From Eudorina sp. 2006-703-Eu-15 (lineage: Eukaryota; Chlorophyta; Chlorophyceae; Chlamydomonadales; Volvocaceae), in assembly GCA_003117195.1 (NCBI GenBank), contig BDSI01000042.1, positions 694,986 through 758,985 on the forward strand: a DNA stretch of 64,000 bases, in the 5' to 3' direction. The position numbers were made by a program, and so were the translations under genes. The notes below the pieces were generated by a model that was not told where the DNA came from, did no database searches, and saw only the letters and a program-made list of their open reading frames with translations. Below are positions 35,801 to 46,391 of this stretch, one piece after another (positions within the stretch are counted from its first letter, which is position 1; each line of letters starts with the position of its first letter).

Positions 35801-38800
35801 GACATACCGGGCAAGCAATCCACGAGGGCCGCACAAGAACAAATACACGGGCGGGGCAAGGGAGGGCAAGGAGCCATTGCAAAAGCGTGTGTGATGTCTC
35901 TGTGGTCCCGAGCGCCCGCCTTGACAGTCGGACAGGCAGGACTATAGGGTAACTGGGTGCTGGAAACCCTGGCCATGAGCGACCGTCTGTGCGCTCCCTC
36001 CCTCCGTCCTCCCTCCCTCCGTCCTCCCTCCCTCCGTCCTCCCTCCCTCCGTCCTCCCTCCTCCCTGTTCGCGAGCTGCTGGTGCCCAGGTTGGCCGGCT
36101 GCTGCCCCCGCTGCTGGAGTCCTTGTCGGCGCCCTCGGACACCGTGGTGACGTCCGCGCTGGGGGTGCTGGCGGCGCTGGCGGACTGCCCCGGCCAATTC
36201 AAGTGAGGTGGCGGCCAATCGCACATGCGGCTGTGAGGGAGAGGGGGGGACGGGGGAACGGAGGGGCCTGCAGAGAGGGTGGCGGGGTCCGGGGACTGCG
36301 GACAGCAGGTTCGACTGAGTCGTACCCGGCACGTTTGGTGCCCGGACGTATTTGGTGTCGTACGGTGGGTTCCACCGTGACGGGTTGACCCCAGGTCCAC
36401 CCAGGATGAGGACATCCGGCCTCCAGTGCTGGTCCGGCTGAGTCGCCCCCGGTGCCCTTTCCTGTCCTTAGCAATACTGTAGCCTCCCCGGCACCCTCTT
36501 CAACAATGCAATGTTCCCTCCCGCCCACCCATCCGTTCGCCCGGCCTCCCTCCCTCCCGCCTTGCCCGCGACGCAGCTTGGTGCTGGTTGCGTTCCTGGG
36601 TCGCTTCCGCGGGGAGGCGGGCTTCGCGCTGCTGCAGCGCTCGGGGTCCTCGCTGGTTCGGCGGCTGTGTGCGCACCTGGGGGCGGCGGCGGTCCTGCCG
36701 GAGCTGGGGGCCATCCTGGAGCGGGACGCGGACATGGGCTTCGCCGCCACCATGGTGTCGGTGAGCCCGGGGGGAGGGGGAGCGGAAGGCGGGGCTCGGG
36801 GCACGTGTGGGATCGGGATCGGGGCGGGGTGCCTGTGGGTGGGGGTGATGTGGGCGCGCATCGTGCTTGGGGTGTGCAGCAGCCCTGTCACCCGCTTGGG
36901 CGGGCGGGGACTATGCGGCAGCCCTGTCACCCGCTTGGGCGGGCGAGGGACTGTGCAGCACAGCAAAAGCCACGCTGGGCATTCCATGAAGAAACGGTTT
37001 GATGGGTATTGTCCTGACGGCCGCCTGGTCCGGTTCGGCTGTCATCTGCCCCGGCAGGTGCTCAACCTCATCCTGCTGACCGGACCCGAGGTACGCGGCG
37101 GGGGGCAGCGGGGGCAGCCTCGAAAGGGGATGTTGGGGGTGTGCCGGTTGACTGGGGTTGACCGGGGCCGGGGGGCGTCGGGAAGGGTGCGTGCCCCTCC
37201 GACTTGCGGTTGTTGCGCGGCTGTACAGGCTCTCCAGGCAGGCAGGCTCCAACAGCACCTGCGTTGGGGGCCTCCGGTGGATCAATTTCGTAGCAGCAGC
37301 GATATCCGCACGTGGCTCAGCTTGTGTCCCGAATGGGTGCGTTAACCCCCACACGTTGAGCCGCACACCTGTGCCTGACATGCCTCGGTCTGTTTGGGGG
37401 AGACTCCATCGCGTGGGCGTCTCAGTACGACAGAACGGCAACGCCCTTCTGGAAACGCCGCCTGTATGAACGATTGGTGCACTGTGACGACACCACCGCA
37501 CGCCGCCCGTGACACCGGATATTCGGAACGTGCCATCGTGTCCGCACCGCAGATGGCTGAGCTCCGAGACCAGCTGCGGAGAGCGGCGGTGGACCCCGCG
37601 GGCGCCAAGTTGTTCACCGTGCTCTACCCCTCATGGTGCCACAGCGCAGGTGGGATGGGGTGGGGTGGGGTGGGGTGGGGTGGGGTGGGGTGGGGTGGGG
37701 TGGGGTGGGGTGGGGTGGGGTGGGGTGGGGTGGGGACGATTTGGCAGCAGCCGGCACTTGGATTGGCTGTTCCTTGGTCCCAGGGCTACAGGGAACGCCG
37801 TCCGCCTAGTACCCGGCTCACCGCCTCACCCCTGCTGACAGTTGGGGGTCACGCGGACGTTCCTGCGGTCCCTGCCCCTTGAGGATGACCGCAGCGCGGG
37901 AGGGGGCTGCTGTCCGGGGCCCCCCGTTCACGTTGTGGCCCGCGCGCGCCTTCCACTGCCGTCCACCAAGTCTTTGCCCTGGCAGTTAGCGCCGTTTGTG
38001 TACATCTCCACGACCTTCCCCGTTATATTCCCCTCCTCCCCCGTCACCGCCGCACCCACAGGGGCACTTCTGAGCCTGTGCTTCGTAGCACAGGCGTACG
38101 ACCACGCGGTCCAGGTCGTACACGCCTTTGCGGACCTGCCCTTCGGAGCAGAGCTCCTGGTGCAGGTGCGGCTGAGGGAGCGGGGTGGGGTGGGGTGGGA
38201 GGGGGTGGGGGAGTCAAGAGGAGACAGCGGGTGTGGGGCGGAGAAGTGGGGAATAAAAAAGAAAAAGTCCAGACACAATCAGCCCGGCGACAAATACTGA
38301 CCAACGATAATTACCGGTGCCTGCAAGGCAAAGGAGGAAACGCAAGCGAAAGCAAAGAAGCCGCGCAGTGGGGGAGGGGTTTGGGGCCGGAGCTGGGTCG
38401 TTCGGTTGCCCTGCGCGGCAGCGCCCGTGTGGCGTACGGCATCCTCTTGGATCACCCAATGAAACAAACCACCAGCGGGGGTGGGGGCCGTACTGTACCA
38501 GGGTTGCAAGATCCGGGGTGTGGGCATGCAGGTTGACTACTACTTGGGTCAGACCCGCTCAGCCCCTTCACGGCGTCACCCGATGATCCACACACCTTCG
38601 CTCATACGCTTGTTCCTGGACCGTTGGCTCGGATCTGAAGCGGACAGTCGCTGCAACATGCGGGTTCAGGCACGGCGGGGCAGGGCAGGCACCGCCTGTG
38701 CCGCTGTACGACATCGCCGCATGGGTGCCGTCCCTGTAAGCGTGATAGCTCGACCTGCGCGCCGCTGCTCCCGACACCCTGAAAGGAACAAAGGATGCAG

Positions 38801-40141
38801 CCCCAAGGACTTGCTTAAATCCTCCAGATGGTGAAGTCAACCTGTGTTGTCCTTCGCTGTGCGGCGTGGTGGTGGTGGTGGTGGTGGTGGTGGTGGTGGC
38901 GCAGATCGACCGGCTGGTGGCGCTGCTGGAGACCCCCTGCTTCACCTTCCTGCGCCTACAGCTGCTGGAGCCACGCAAGCACCCCTCCCTGCTGCGTGCG
39001 CTGTACGGCCTGCTGATGCTGCTGCCGCAGTGCAACGCCTTCCGCATGCTCAACGCGCGGCTGCAGGTGCGGGGGCGGTCACACCGCACTGCGCAACTCA
39101 ACAACCCTCCGGTGACCCGTCTTGGGAATCACCCTTCACACCTCCGTGTGAGAGAACCCCCGGTAGCCCTGACGTTCCCTCCTGGCGCCACCAGCTGTCA
39201 CGTCAAAGCATCTCAAAGAGGTTCTTCCTACTTTGGGCCATAACCCGATGAATCACAGGCGGGAACCCGCAAGACGTGTTCGGTCTTGCGGGTCACGACA
39301 GACCCCCCGGCACGAGCGCATGGCAGCTCGGAAACATACCGTCCCCCCGTACTTGGGTGCAGTATGCACAATTGCACATCCAGGCATCACAGTCGTTGAT
39401 GTTGCGCTTGGCCCTCAGGCTGTACCCACCCTGGAGCTGCTGCATCTGGGCAGCGGCCTCGGACCTGCCCGCGCCCGTGCCGCGGGTGCCGCACCCGCCT
39501 CGGTCGACGCAGCAGCTGCCGGGCCCGACGCCGCCACCGCCGGGCGGACAGGGTACCCGCGGGAGGACGGTCCGGAGTCATCGGCCAACTGGGCGGACTT
39601 CGACGCGCTGCTGCAGGTCTTCCGGGCAGCTCAGCTGCGGCAGTACGAGGCGTATGTAGAGCAGCGGCGTCCGCCGCCGCTGATGCCGGTCGGCGCCGCC
39701 GGCCCCGGCGTCACATTCGCCGCCAGCGTCACCGACCGCCCCACGACACTGTCCACAGCGGATAAGGGAGGAGTACCGTACGTGGTGGCACCCGGGACGG
39801 TGCTGCGGGGGGCGGTGTCGGCGGGGGGCCCCGTGCAGGGCGGGGCGGGGGCAGGGGCGGTAGCGGCAGCGGCGCCGCCACCGCCGGCCCCGGGTGCCGG
39901 CCAGGCGACGTTTGCGGTTGCGGAGGAGGAGGGTGGTGTGTTGCCTGTGGGTATCGAGGCCTGTACGCTGCGGCGCGGGGGCCCGTCCTTCAGTGATGGC
40001 TCCATCCTTGCCGTTTCAGCGGCTGTGGCGGAGCCGCAACGGACTGAGCAGCAGCAGCAGCAGCAGCCCTCGCCGCTGCTTTTGGGGGGCCAGGCGGTGC
40101 GGGGACAGTTGCAGCACGCATCATCTGCGGGTAGCATGTGA
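32835..40141 (+). CDS. VAC14: VAC14, scaffold of the PIKfyve/Fab1 lipid kinase complex
   Basis: VAC14 is a HEAT-repeat scaffold that holds Fab1/PIKfyve and the Fig4 phosphatase on endolysosomal membranes and controls PI(3,5)P2. Thirteen exons join in phase: 32835-33038, 33340-33495, 33837-33892, 34121-34421, 34732-35162, 35565-35628, 36090-36202, 36577-36760, 37058-37090, 37553-37649, 38062-38165, 38905-39066 and 39419-40141. They give 875 residues. The N-terminus ([20 protein letters not shown]), [15 protein letters not shown], the VAC14 core [49 protein letters not shown], and [20 protein letters not shown] with LLMLLPQ all match the family. Exon 2 must end at AAG|GCACGT, a GC-AG intron, to keep phase. 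The last 170 residues are an Ala/Pro/Gly/Gln-rich tail after the conserved [12 protein letters not shown] helix. Several introns carry microsatellites beside splice sites. Confidence 0.93.
34684..34731 (+). repeat. (ACC)n trinucleotide repeat ending at a VAC14 splice acceptor
   Basis: An imperfect (CCA/ACC)n tract of about 45 bases runs straight into the CAG acceptor of VAC14 exon 5, whose first base is 34732. It takes the place of the usual polypyrimidine tract. Confidence 0.9.
35235..35248 (+). repeat. Poly-G run
   Basis: An uninterrupted run of about 14 G residues lies in intron 5 of VAC14. The length should be treated with caution because homopolymers are error-prone in sequencing. Confidence 0.85.
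36001..36064 (+). repeat. 15-bp tandem repeat, four copies
   Basis: The unit CCTCCGTCCTCCCTC is repeated four times as a pyrimidine-only strand. It lies in intron 6 of VAC14, just upstream of the acceptor at 36089. Confidence 0.95.
37655..37735 (+). repeat. (TGGGG)n minisatellite, potential G-quadruplex
   Basis: About sixteen perfect TGGGG units begin a few bases after the donor of VAC14 exon 10 at 37649. Four-G tracts spaced by single T residues on the transcribed sense strand are a classic G-quadruplex pattern. Confidence 0.97.
38866..38900 (+). repeat. (GGT)n trinucleotide repeat before a VAC14 acceptor
   Basis: A near-perfect (GGT)n tract lies immediately before GCGCAG, the acceptor of exon 12. 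It leaves almost no polypyrimidine tract. Confidence 0.93.
39265..39293. repeat. Small perfect inverted repeat in the last VAC14 intron
   Basis: ACCCGCAAGAC and its exact inverse GTCTTGCGGGT are separated by seven bases. The 11-bp stem is short and may be incidental. Confidence 0.6.
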
Positions 40142-41877
40142 GGGCGGGCAACTGGTGATGGGAAGGGGAGGCGGGGGAGGCGGGGGCCGGATAAGACGGG
40201 ATAGGACGGGGAGGGTGATGGATGGGCGGCCGTCTGCCGGGGGGCGGGCTCGTGGTCGGGTGCTGTTGGGTTGGGTCGCGCGGGTGGAGATCCTCCGTGT
40301 GCGCAGTGGGAGTGAGTGTCTCGAAGTGGCCCATCGAGGCTTTATGGGCGCCCGTCCCAGCGCGGCTTCGGTGCTACGTACGTCATTCGTGCGGCGCGTT
40401 GAGGTACAGCGGACTTCGACTGCCGTGAAACGCGGAAGACTTCTTCACGCCTCTTCACGTCACAGCCGTCATCCACGCTACATCTTATGGCTCACATGCA
40501 GGTGCATGTGCGCGGCATGCTGACAGTGACTGCAGAGGATCTCGCGAAATCGAGGCAGGGCGGGGAAGATACGTTCGACGGCTGATCCGCACAGAGGTGT
40601 ACTACCGCGACAATCTATCTGTGCGTAGCATGGGCGCCGTACTATGTTACGCACAGATAGATTGTCGCGGCAGTACACCTATGTGCGTAGCATAGGCCCC
40701 GTACTGGGGTATCCTAGAACCGTCCTGACGACCACAGGAAGCGCCTCTTACAGGAAGTACATGTCCCAAAAGCAGCGACTCGACAAATGTACGATATGTA
40801 CAGTATCCAGATTCAGCAACACGATGTGGGATCTGTCACCCCGGCCACAGCTGGCCTCTCCAAATTAACTCACATACTCACCCGTTTTCACTTATCAATT
40901 CAAATTTCCAAGGGAGGTGCAACAGCGGGGAAGATGCGCGTGGGTCTATGTCTACCCAAGGGTTGTGTATCGTTGCGGTGTCTCTGAACGGCCAGCTAAA
41001 TGAGTGACGCGGTACGATGTGAGACTATCCAGCGACATCGCCGCTGTGCGGTGCAGAATAACACGGTATCCTCATTTACGCACATGTTACCTCGTACATC
41101 TGCCATTTCAGCAAATCGTTACACACTTGTGCAGTACGATACTTCTGTGCTCTTTGCGTCGACCCACTGCTTTGCAGTACATGGCTTCTCTCTTTCTCAC
41201 ATCACCCTAAGACACAAGTTTTGCACCCGTTGGGCGCCGCGTCGCAACGAGCGGTGGGTAGGTTCACGGCGAAGGTGGTTGGCAGCGGGTAAGTCCAATT
41301 CAGTTTATTTCACGATTGTAGACTAGGAAGCAGTAAGTAATTATTAGCAATAATTGGATGGTAGAAAGCTTTGTGCTCTACTCAAAGGGTTCTTCGTACA
41401 AGATCGATTGTACTGCCAGAGGCCACCAATTGGCTACGTATCATCATAAGCTGCTCCTGTCATCGAAAATATAATTTGTGGAGCTTTACCTTGTCAATTC
41501 TCAGAAGCTACCAGCCTACCATTGTGCGCATTGAGCCTTTCGTGGCCGCGCTTCAATGAATTGCAACACCATAGGTACCTGCATCTTTGTCAGGAGTTAT
41601 AGGCCTCGCAACTGAACGGCTACTTGCAAAGATACCGCCGGAAGGTCCAACCGCTTGCCCCAGAAGTACAATCGGTGAGCTTCTCTCATAGTCCATATCT
41701 GCTGAACTGGCATGTTGACAAATGCTATGCAGTATACACGGTCGGCTGTACGCATGCCCAGGCACTTCTCGCACCGCGTCCTAACACAGTCGTAACACCG
41801 CACAAGTAAAAGCCCCTCCCTGCTTCCAACCTCCCTAAACAAACAGGCTTTAGCTCCTCATCGAAGCGGCCATCGGG
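40142..41877. other. Intergenic with a hairpin element
   Basis: This 1.7 kb lies between VAC14 and the next plus-strand gene. The left part is G-rich and the right part, after 41050, is more A/T-rich. It holds a strong inverted repeat at 40595-40680, listed separately. No exon was supported. Confidence 0.4.
40595..40680. repeat. 37-bp imperfect palindrome with a 12-base loop
   Basis: The arms 40595-40631 and 40644-40680 are inverted copies with two mismatches. The arm contains CCGCGACAATCTATCTGTGC. The loop-side sequence GTGCGTAGCATGGGCGCCGT is partly repeated in direct orientation at 40683-40705. No gene explains the structure, which could be a miniature inverted-repeat element or a small-RNA precursor. 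Confidence 0.85.
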
Positions 41878-44800
41878 ATGAACGCTGACGACCAGAGCGC
41901 GCTGCTCAAGGCCAAAGCAGCCGTTGCGGCAGCAGTCAAGCGCCGCTTCGGCTCGGGTTCCGGGAACCGCAGGGTGCCGCTGAGTCCCCAGCCCGCCACC
42001 GGCCCCTCCCCGCTTCCGCATCCTCTAGCAGCGGGCCTCACAGCCAACACGGAGGTCGATGTGACCGATCTCGCTGTTGACCCTCCCACGAGCTGCGCTT
42101 CGCCGGCAGCGACCACCCAGGCCCCGGCGCCGTCACCGCCCGTTGTGCACCCCTGTTGGACCTCCACCTGGGGCAGCCGCCCGCCCCCCTGACCCGCCCC
42201 AGCTCCGTCCGCAATCTGATGCCTCGCTGCGCCGAGCAGCAAGAGCAGGTCCCAACGGCGCTTCTGAACGAGGTGTGGGCATGTCCACCATCGAGCTTTG
42301 GTGCAGGTGCCGCACCGTCCGGCAGCTGCGGCGACGGCAACGACGCCGACGCCCTCCTGGCCGCCCGGATGACGGCCCCAGCCTGCTTCCGAGGTTCGAG
42401 CTGAGCATGGGGGACTTCATCGTCACCGAAGAGGCTATGGCGGCCGCGAACTGGTCGCTGTTGCGCAAGCGCACCACCACAGCCAACCTTGACTCCAGCC
42501 AGCCCTAGACGCACCAGCCCAGCGAGGCGATGTCCTCCTTGGGTGCAGTCGAGGGTGATCTGGTCATCTCGGCTCTGCCACCTCCGCGGCACCCTCCCTG
42601 CCTGCAGCCTCCGGCCGCGCAAGCGCCCCTCGCGCCCCTGCCAGGACCGCAGCGGGCAGCTCGGCAGTCGCCGCAGGAGCAGCAGTACGATCCCAGCTCA
42701 CAGCGGCGGCCGCAGCAACAACAGCCCGGGATGGCGACCGCGCCGGAGCAGATCACCACGGAAGGACAAGGCTCGGAAGGTCAAGGGGTCTGTTCCACAG
42801 AAGGAGGACAGGGCGCAGACATGGATGCAGACCGGCACGTGGGCACGCTGGGGGACCCGCTAAGCGCCGCACGCAGCAAGGCTGGCCTCGATGGTGCGGA
42901 TGCGGCAAGCACGGCGGACATAAGTAGCGGCGAACATAGACCAAAACCAGTCCGAGCGGGATCTTTTCAGGTCCGCCCCGCAGCGCCCGCCGCCAACAGC
43001 GGTGCTGTAAACCGGTACAGCAGGCTCATCTTGTCGAGTGCGAGCTTTAAGTGTACGACGATGTACGACATACATGACTCATTGCTACTGTCCAAGCTGA
43101 CTGCGCGTCCCGGTGGCGGCGACGGTCGCGGAGACGACAACGGCGACGAGGGGCCCGTACGGGAGCAGCCGTCGCCGGTCGCCAACCCCGCCGCTGGTCA
43201 GATGCCCGACGCGGCGCCGACCACCCTCATCACCGCGCTAGAGTCAGTTGACGGGCCCAGGGACTCGTGTTCTGGGGAGGTGGCCGCGCCCGCGAGCTGC
43301 GACTCGGGCGAGATGATGCATCCGTGCGCCACCGCCGCTGCCGCCGCCGAAGTGAGCTTTCTTCAAGGTAAGCCTCTAATCGCCTGATGGCAACCGGAAC
43401 AGTGCCTAGGATGCCGAGTATAGTTGGGCGGCACGAAGGACACTTTCGCTTAACCTTAGAAATGGCCATTTGAATGTTCGCGGTTTGATGCTTGGAGAAA
43501 CTCGCACCCCGCCTCTGGATCGTAATCCAGGTGCTCATGGCCGACCCGTTGACTGCCCCGACCCCCGACCCCGGACACCCCGATGCGTGTGAACCCCAGG
43601 GCCAGACTGCGCCTCTCCCCCCTCCATCATCTACGCGCCGGCACGTCCGCAACAGCAGCGTTGTGCGTCCTTTCCGGCGCGTCGGCTCCCGGACAGCCCG
43701 CAGGCGGGTGCAGGTGCGGGGGCGGGTGCGGGGGCGGCCGGCTACAACGGCATCCCCTGGGGCTCAGCTCTTGAGGCGATGGCGGAGGACGTGGTGCCGC
43801 GGCCCGCCGACTACGCACCCCGGGTGTCGGAGGTCGCCACGGGTGACGGCGCGGCGGGACAGGCCGCTGCCCCGTCGGCCGCCTCCGCCTCTGCTCCCCG
43901 CCTGCCCGCCAGCGATCTCGTGGAGCGCAGCGGCCCCACCCCCACCAGTACGTCCATGCGGAACTGGGTGGCACCGCTTCGATCACGAGGTGAGCGCCGG
44001 GCCTTGGGCTGGCGCTGGAGGGAGAGATGCGGCCTCATGGGTGATTGTGGCGGCAGAATATCGTTTGCGCAGCAGTAGTGGGCCCAGCCGTCATCATGTG
44101 CTGTACATGTACGAGAATGCGTCCGTTCGGGTCCGTTGGATAGTGTCCGTTGGATAGTGCCCTATAGGAGACCTCACACACATGTTTCGGTCGCGCCAGC
44201 GCCAGGCATCTGGGTATCTGTCTGGATATCTGGGTAGCTATGTGCAACCCCGCTTGCCTGCATCCCTTCTCCCGCTGCCCTAATCCCCCCCTCCCTGCAG
44301 GCGACCTGCCGACCTTGCCCGTTACCGCGATGAGCGCCCGCAGCCCACGTCCGCCGCAGTCTCCACACCTGACGGCGAAATCGCGGCGGCGCGCCGACCC
44401 GCCAGCCGATTTTCCCTGGACGATTCCCGGGCAACCGCAGCTGCCAGCGGCGGGCAGCAACGCATCCAACTGCTGCCCGCGTGCCCGTCTCCGTCTCCGT
44501 CTCCGGCCCCATCCGACAGCGGCTCTGCCACTCACCCCGCTCTGGGTGCTATCCGTGGACTGCCCCCGCGCCCCTGGAGCGGCGATCTGAAGGCCAGGAC
44601 CGCGGCCGTTGCGCCCCACCCGCACCCGCGCCAGCTCCCGTGTAAAAGTTGCACCTTCAGCGGCGGCGTCGCCGGAACTGCACTCCCGCCGTTCTTCGGT
44701 TGCGCAGTGGAGGCCGCCACCACCCAGCCCGGCAGCGCACCCACCAGCACCCTTCATGCGACCCACATGAACGACCGCCCCGACTGCACACGCGGGGCAG

Positions 44801-45378
44801 CGCTACTCGGTCGGGCCCATCGCCGCGGTGGCGGATCGGCTGGCAGCCCTTCGAGCGGCATGGCAATGAGCTGGGACGGTACCGCGTCTGCTTTTGAGGC
44901 GGAACTGCAAGGCGTCCTCCACGGGTGCGGACAGGCGCCCTGGTCCGGCAGCCTGCACCCCCCCGGCTCATCCCGGGGGACGTGCGATGGCTCGATCGAG
45001 TGCAAGCCCAAGAATGGCGGCAGTGCCGGACGCGCGAAGAGCGGCGCCGGCGGGAGCAGCGGCGGCGGCAGCGGCAGCGGCGGCTCGGATGGAAGCGCCC
45101 CTGGACGCACCGGTGGCAAGTCGCAGCTGGCCAAGCTGTGGAAGGCGCTGGTTGGGCGCCGGCAGTCTAAGAGCGGCTCCCAGGGTCGCGGTGAGGTCGA
45201 GGGCGGCGCTATGGCCCGAGGAGGGATGAACCCCCCGGCGGATGCGCAGCTCCGGAACCCGAGTTCCTGCCAGAATGTGCCTCAGCCGTCGCTCTCTCGC
45301 GGCGGCGAGATGGCTCCATCCCGGCGTGAGCAACTGGAGAGCATTGCACCCCTGGCCGCGACCGTGCTGAGGGGCTGA
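41878..45378 (+). CDS. Ala/Pro/Ser-rich protein gene, exon structure unresolved
   Basis: I do not recognise this gene. A plausible start at 41878 opens MNADDQSALLKAKAAVAAAV. A long frame at 42530-43368 encodes a disordered Gln/Pro/Gly-rich stretch with an ordered patch (RLILSSASFKCTTMYDIHDS) and ends at a good donor, CAAG|GTAAGC. A frame around 43700-43990 has GYNGIPWGSALEAMAEDVVP. The last frame, 44707-45378, ends in a Gly/Ser-rich region and QLAKLWKALVGRRQSKSGSQ, with a stop at 45376-45378. Third-position G/C bias and splice-like junctions support a plus-strand multi-exon gene, but I could not join the parts in one phase. Short introns, more than one gene, or frame damage are all possible. 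It lies downstream of VAC14 and is convergent with the kelch gene. Confidence 0.4.
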
Positions 45379-46391
45379 GTCGGCTGCGCAGCCGACCGTT
45401 GACTGAACCTGGCCTTGTCGTGGGCAGTGCAGGGTCCTGCTGATTGTATTCCGTGCGACACGCTGTAGTGCCTATTTGAGTGTACATACCGAAGAATTTG
45501 ATATATTTTGATTTTCGGGCACCGGCCGACGTTTCAATTTGTCGGCCGAGCGGCACGGCAGCTGTGCTGGTGGTGATGTGGCATCCCGTGAACAATACCG
45601 TGTGATACTCGTATACGTACAGGAAGGACGGAATTGAATTCGAATTGCCGTGCGGTCCTCGTGTCAGTATTCGATAAACTGTTGAAATGACGTAGAGCTC
45701 TGGTGTGGTAGCGCCTTCAGGGCGGAAGCGGTGGACGTGAGTATTGTCGTACAATATCGTATGATTGTGTGCTTCTCGTTGAAGAGATTTCCAGGGGCTC
45801 TGGACTTGGGGTCGACCGCACATTTCGTGATGCGCGCTGCACATAGCGCCGCATACGTGCCTTCCCGACTGGAAGCTGGGCTATGCAGCCCCCAGCTTCC
45901 ACACCCTGGCGGAGCAGGCTATGAGGGCCTACCTCCTCGTGTATGACGTCATATGTCCGGCAGCGGCCTGAGCGACCGTACGCCGGATACTACCGTGCCT
46001 TCCCCCCTTTGAGTACAAGGAAGAAACGCAGCCATGCTAAACCCACGACCAAACCAAACCAGCAAGTGGTGTGCCATGCTGGGATACGGTCCCCACCAGC
46101 ATCATCCTGCTGGTCATAATTCGCGTGATTCATGCGAATGAGGTCCGCTGTAACATGCACCCGTTCATGTACCGTATGCCACCCGGTCACCCAAACCCTC
46201 GCCGCACCTGCAAACCTGCATGAACGCACCGTCCGTGAAGGACCTGAGATGCTCAACGCCCCCAAACCGCTGCCACACGAGCACAGACCGCCGCCCACAC
46301 CGACGCCCAGCACCGTCCTCCCGGATCTGCTCGGCCAGCGCTGCGACGACGACTCGCCCACAAGCGGTTGAGCGGCAGCTGTGCCACCTGC
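45379..46391. other. Convergent intergenic region with a repeat copy
   Basis: About 1 kb separates two convergent stop codons. The left half is relatively A/T-rich. The right half carries a copy of the dispersed repeat. No coding exon was supported. Confidence 0.4.
46138..46222 (+). repeat. Dispersed short repeat, 3'-half copy
   Basis: GAGGTCCGCTGTAACATGCA, then CCCGTTCATGTACCG and GCACCTGCAAACCTGCATG, aligns with the 3' half of the copy in the GST intron. It includes TGTAA in plus orientation, about 770 bases past the stop of the upstream plus-strand gene. Confidence 0.65.

Noticed and set aside
37655..37735. G-rich array considered as an interstitial telomere
   Set aside because: Volvocine telomeres use TTTTAGGG-type units, and this array is TGGGG inside a VAC14 intron.
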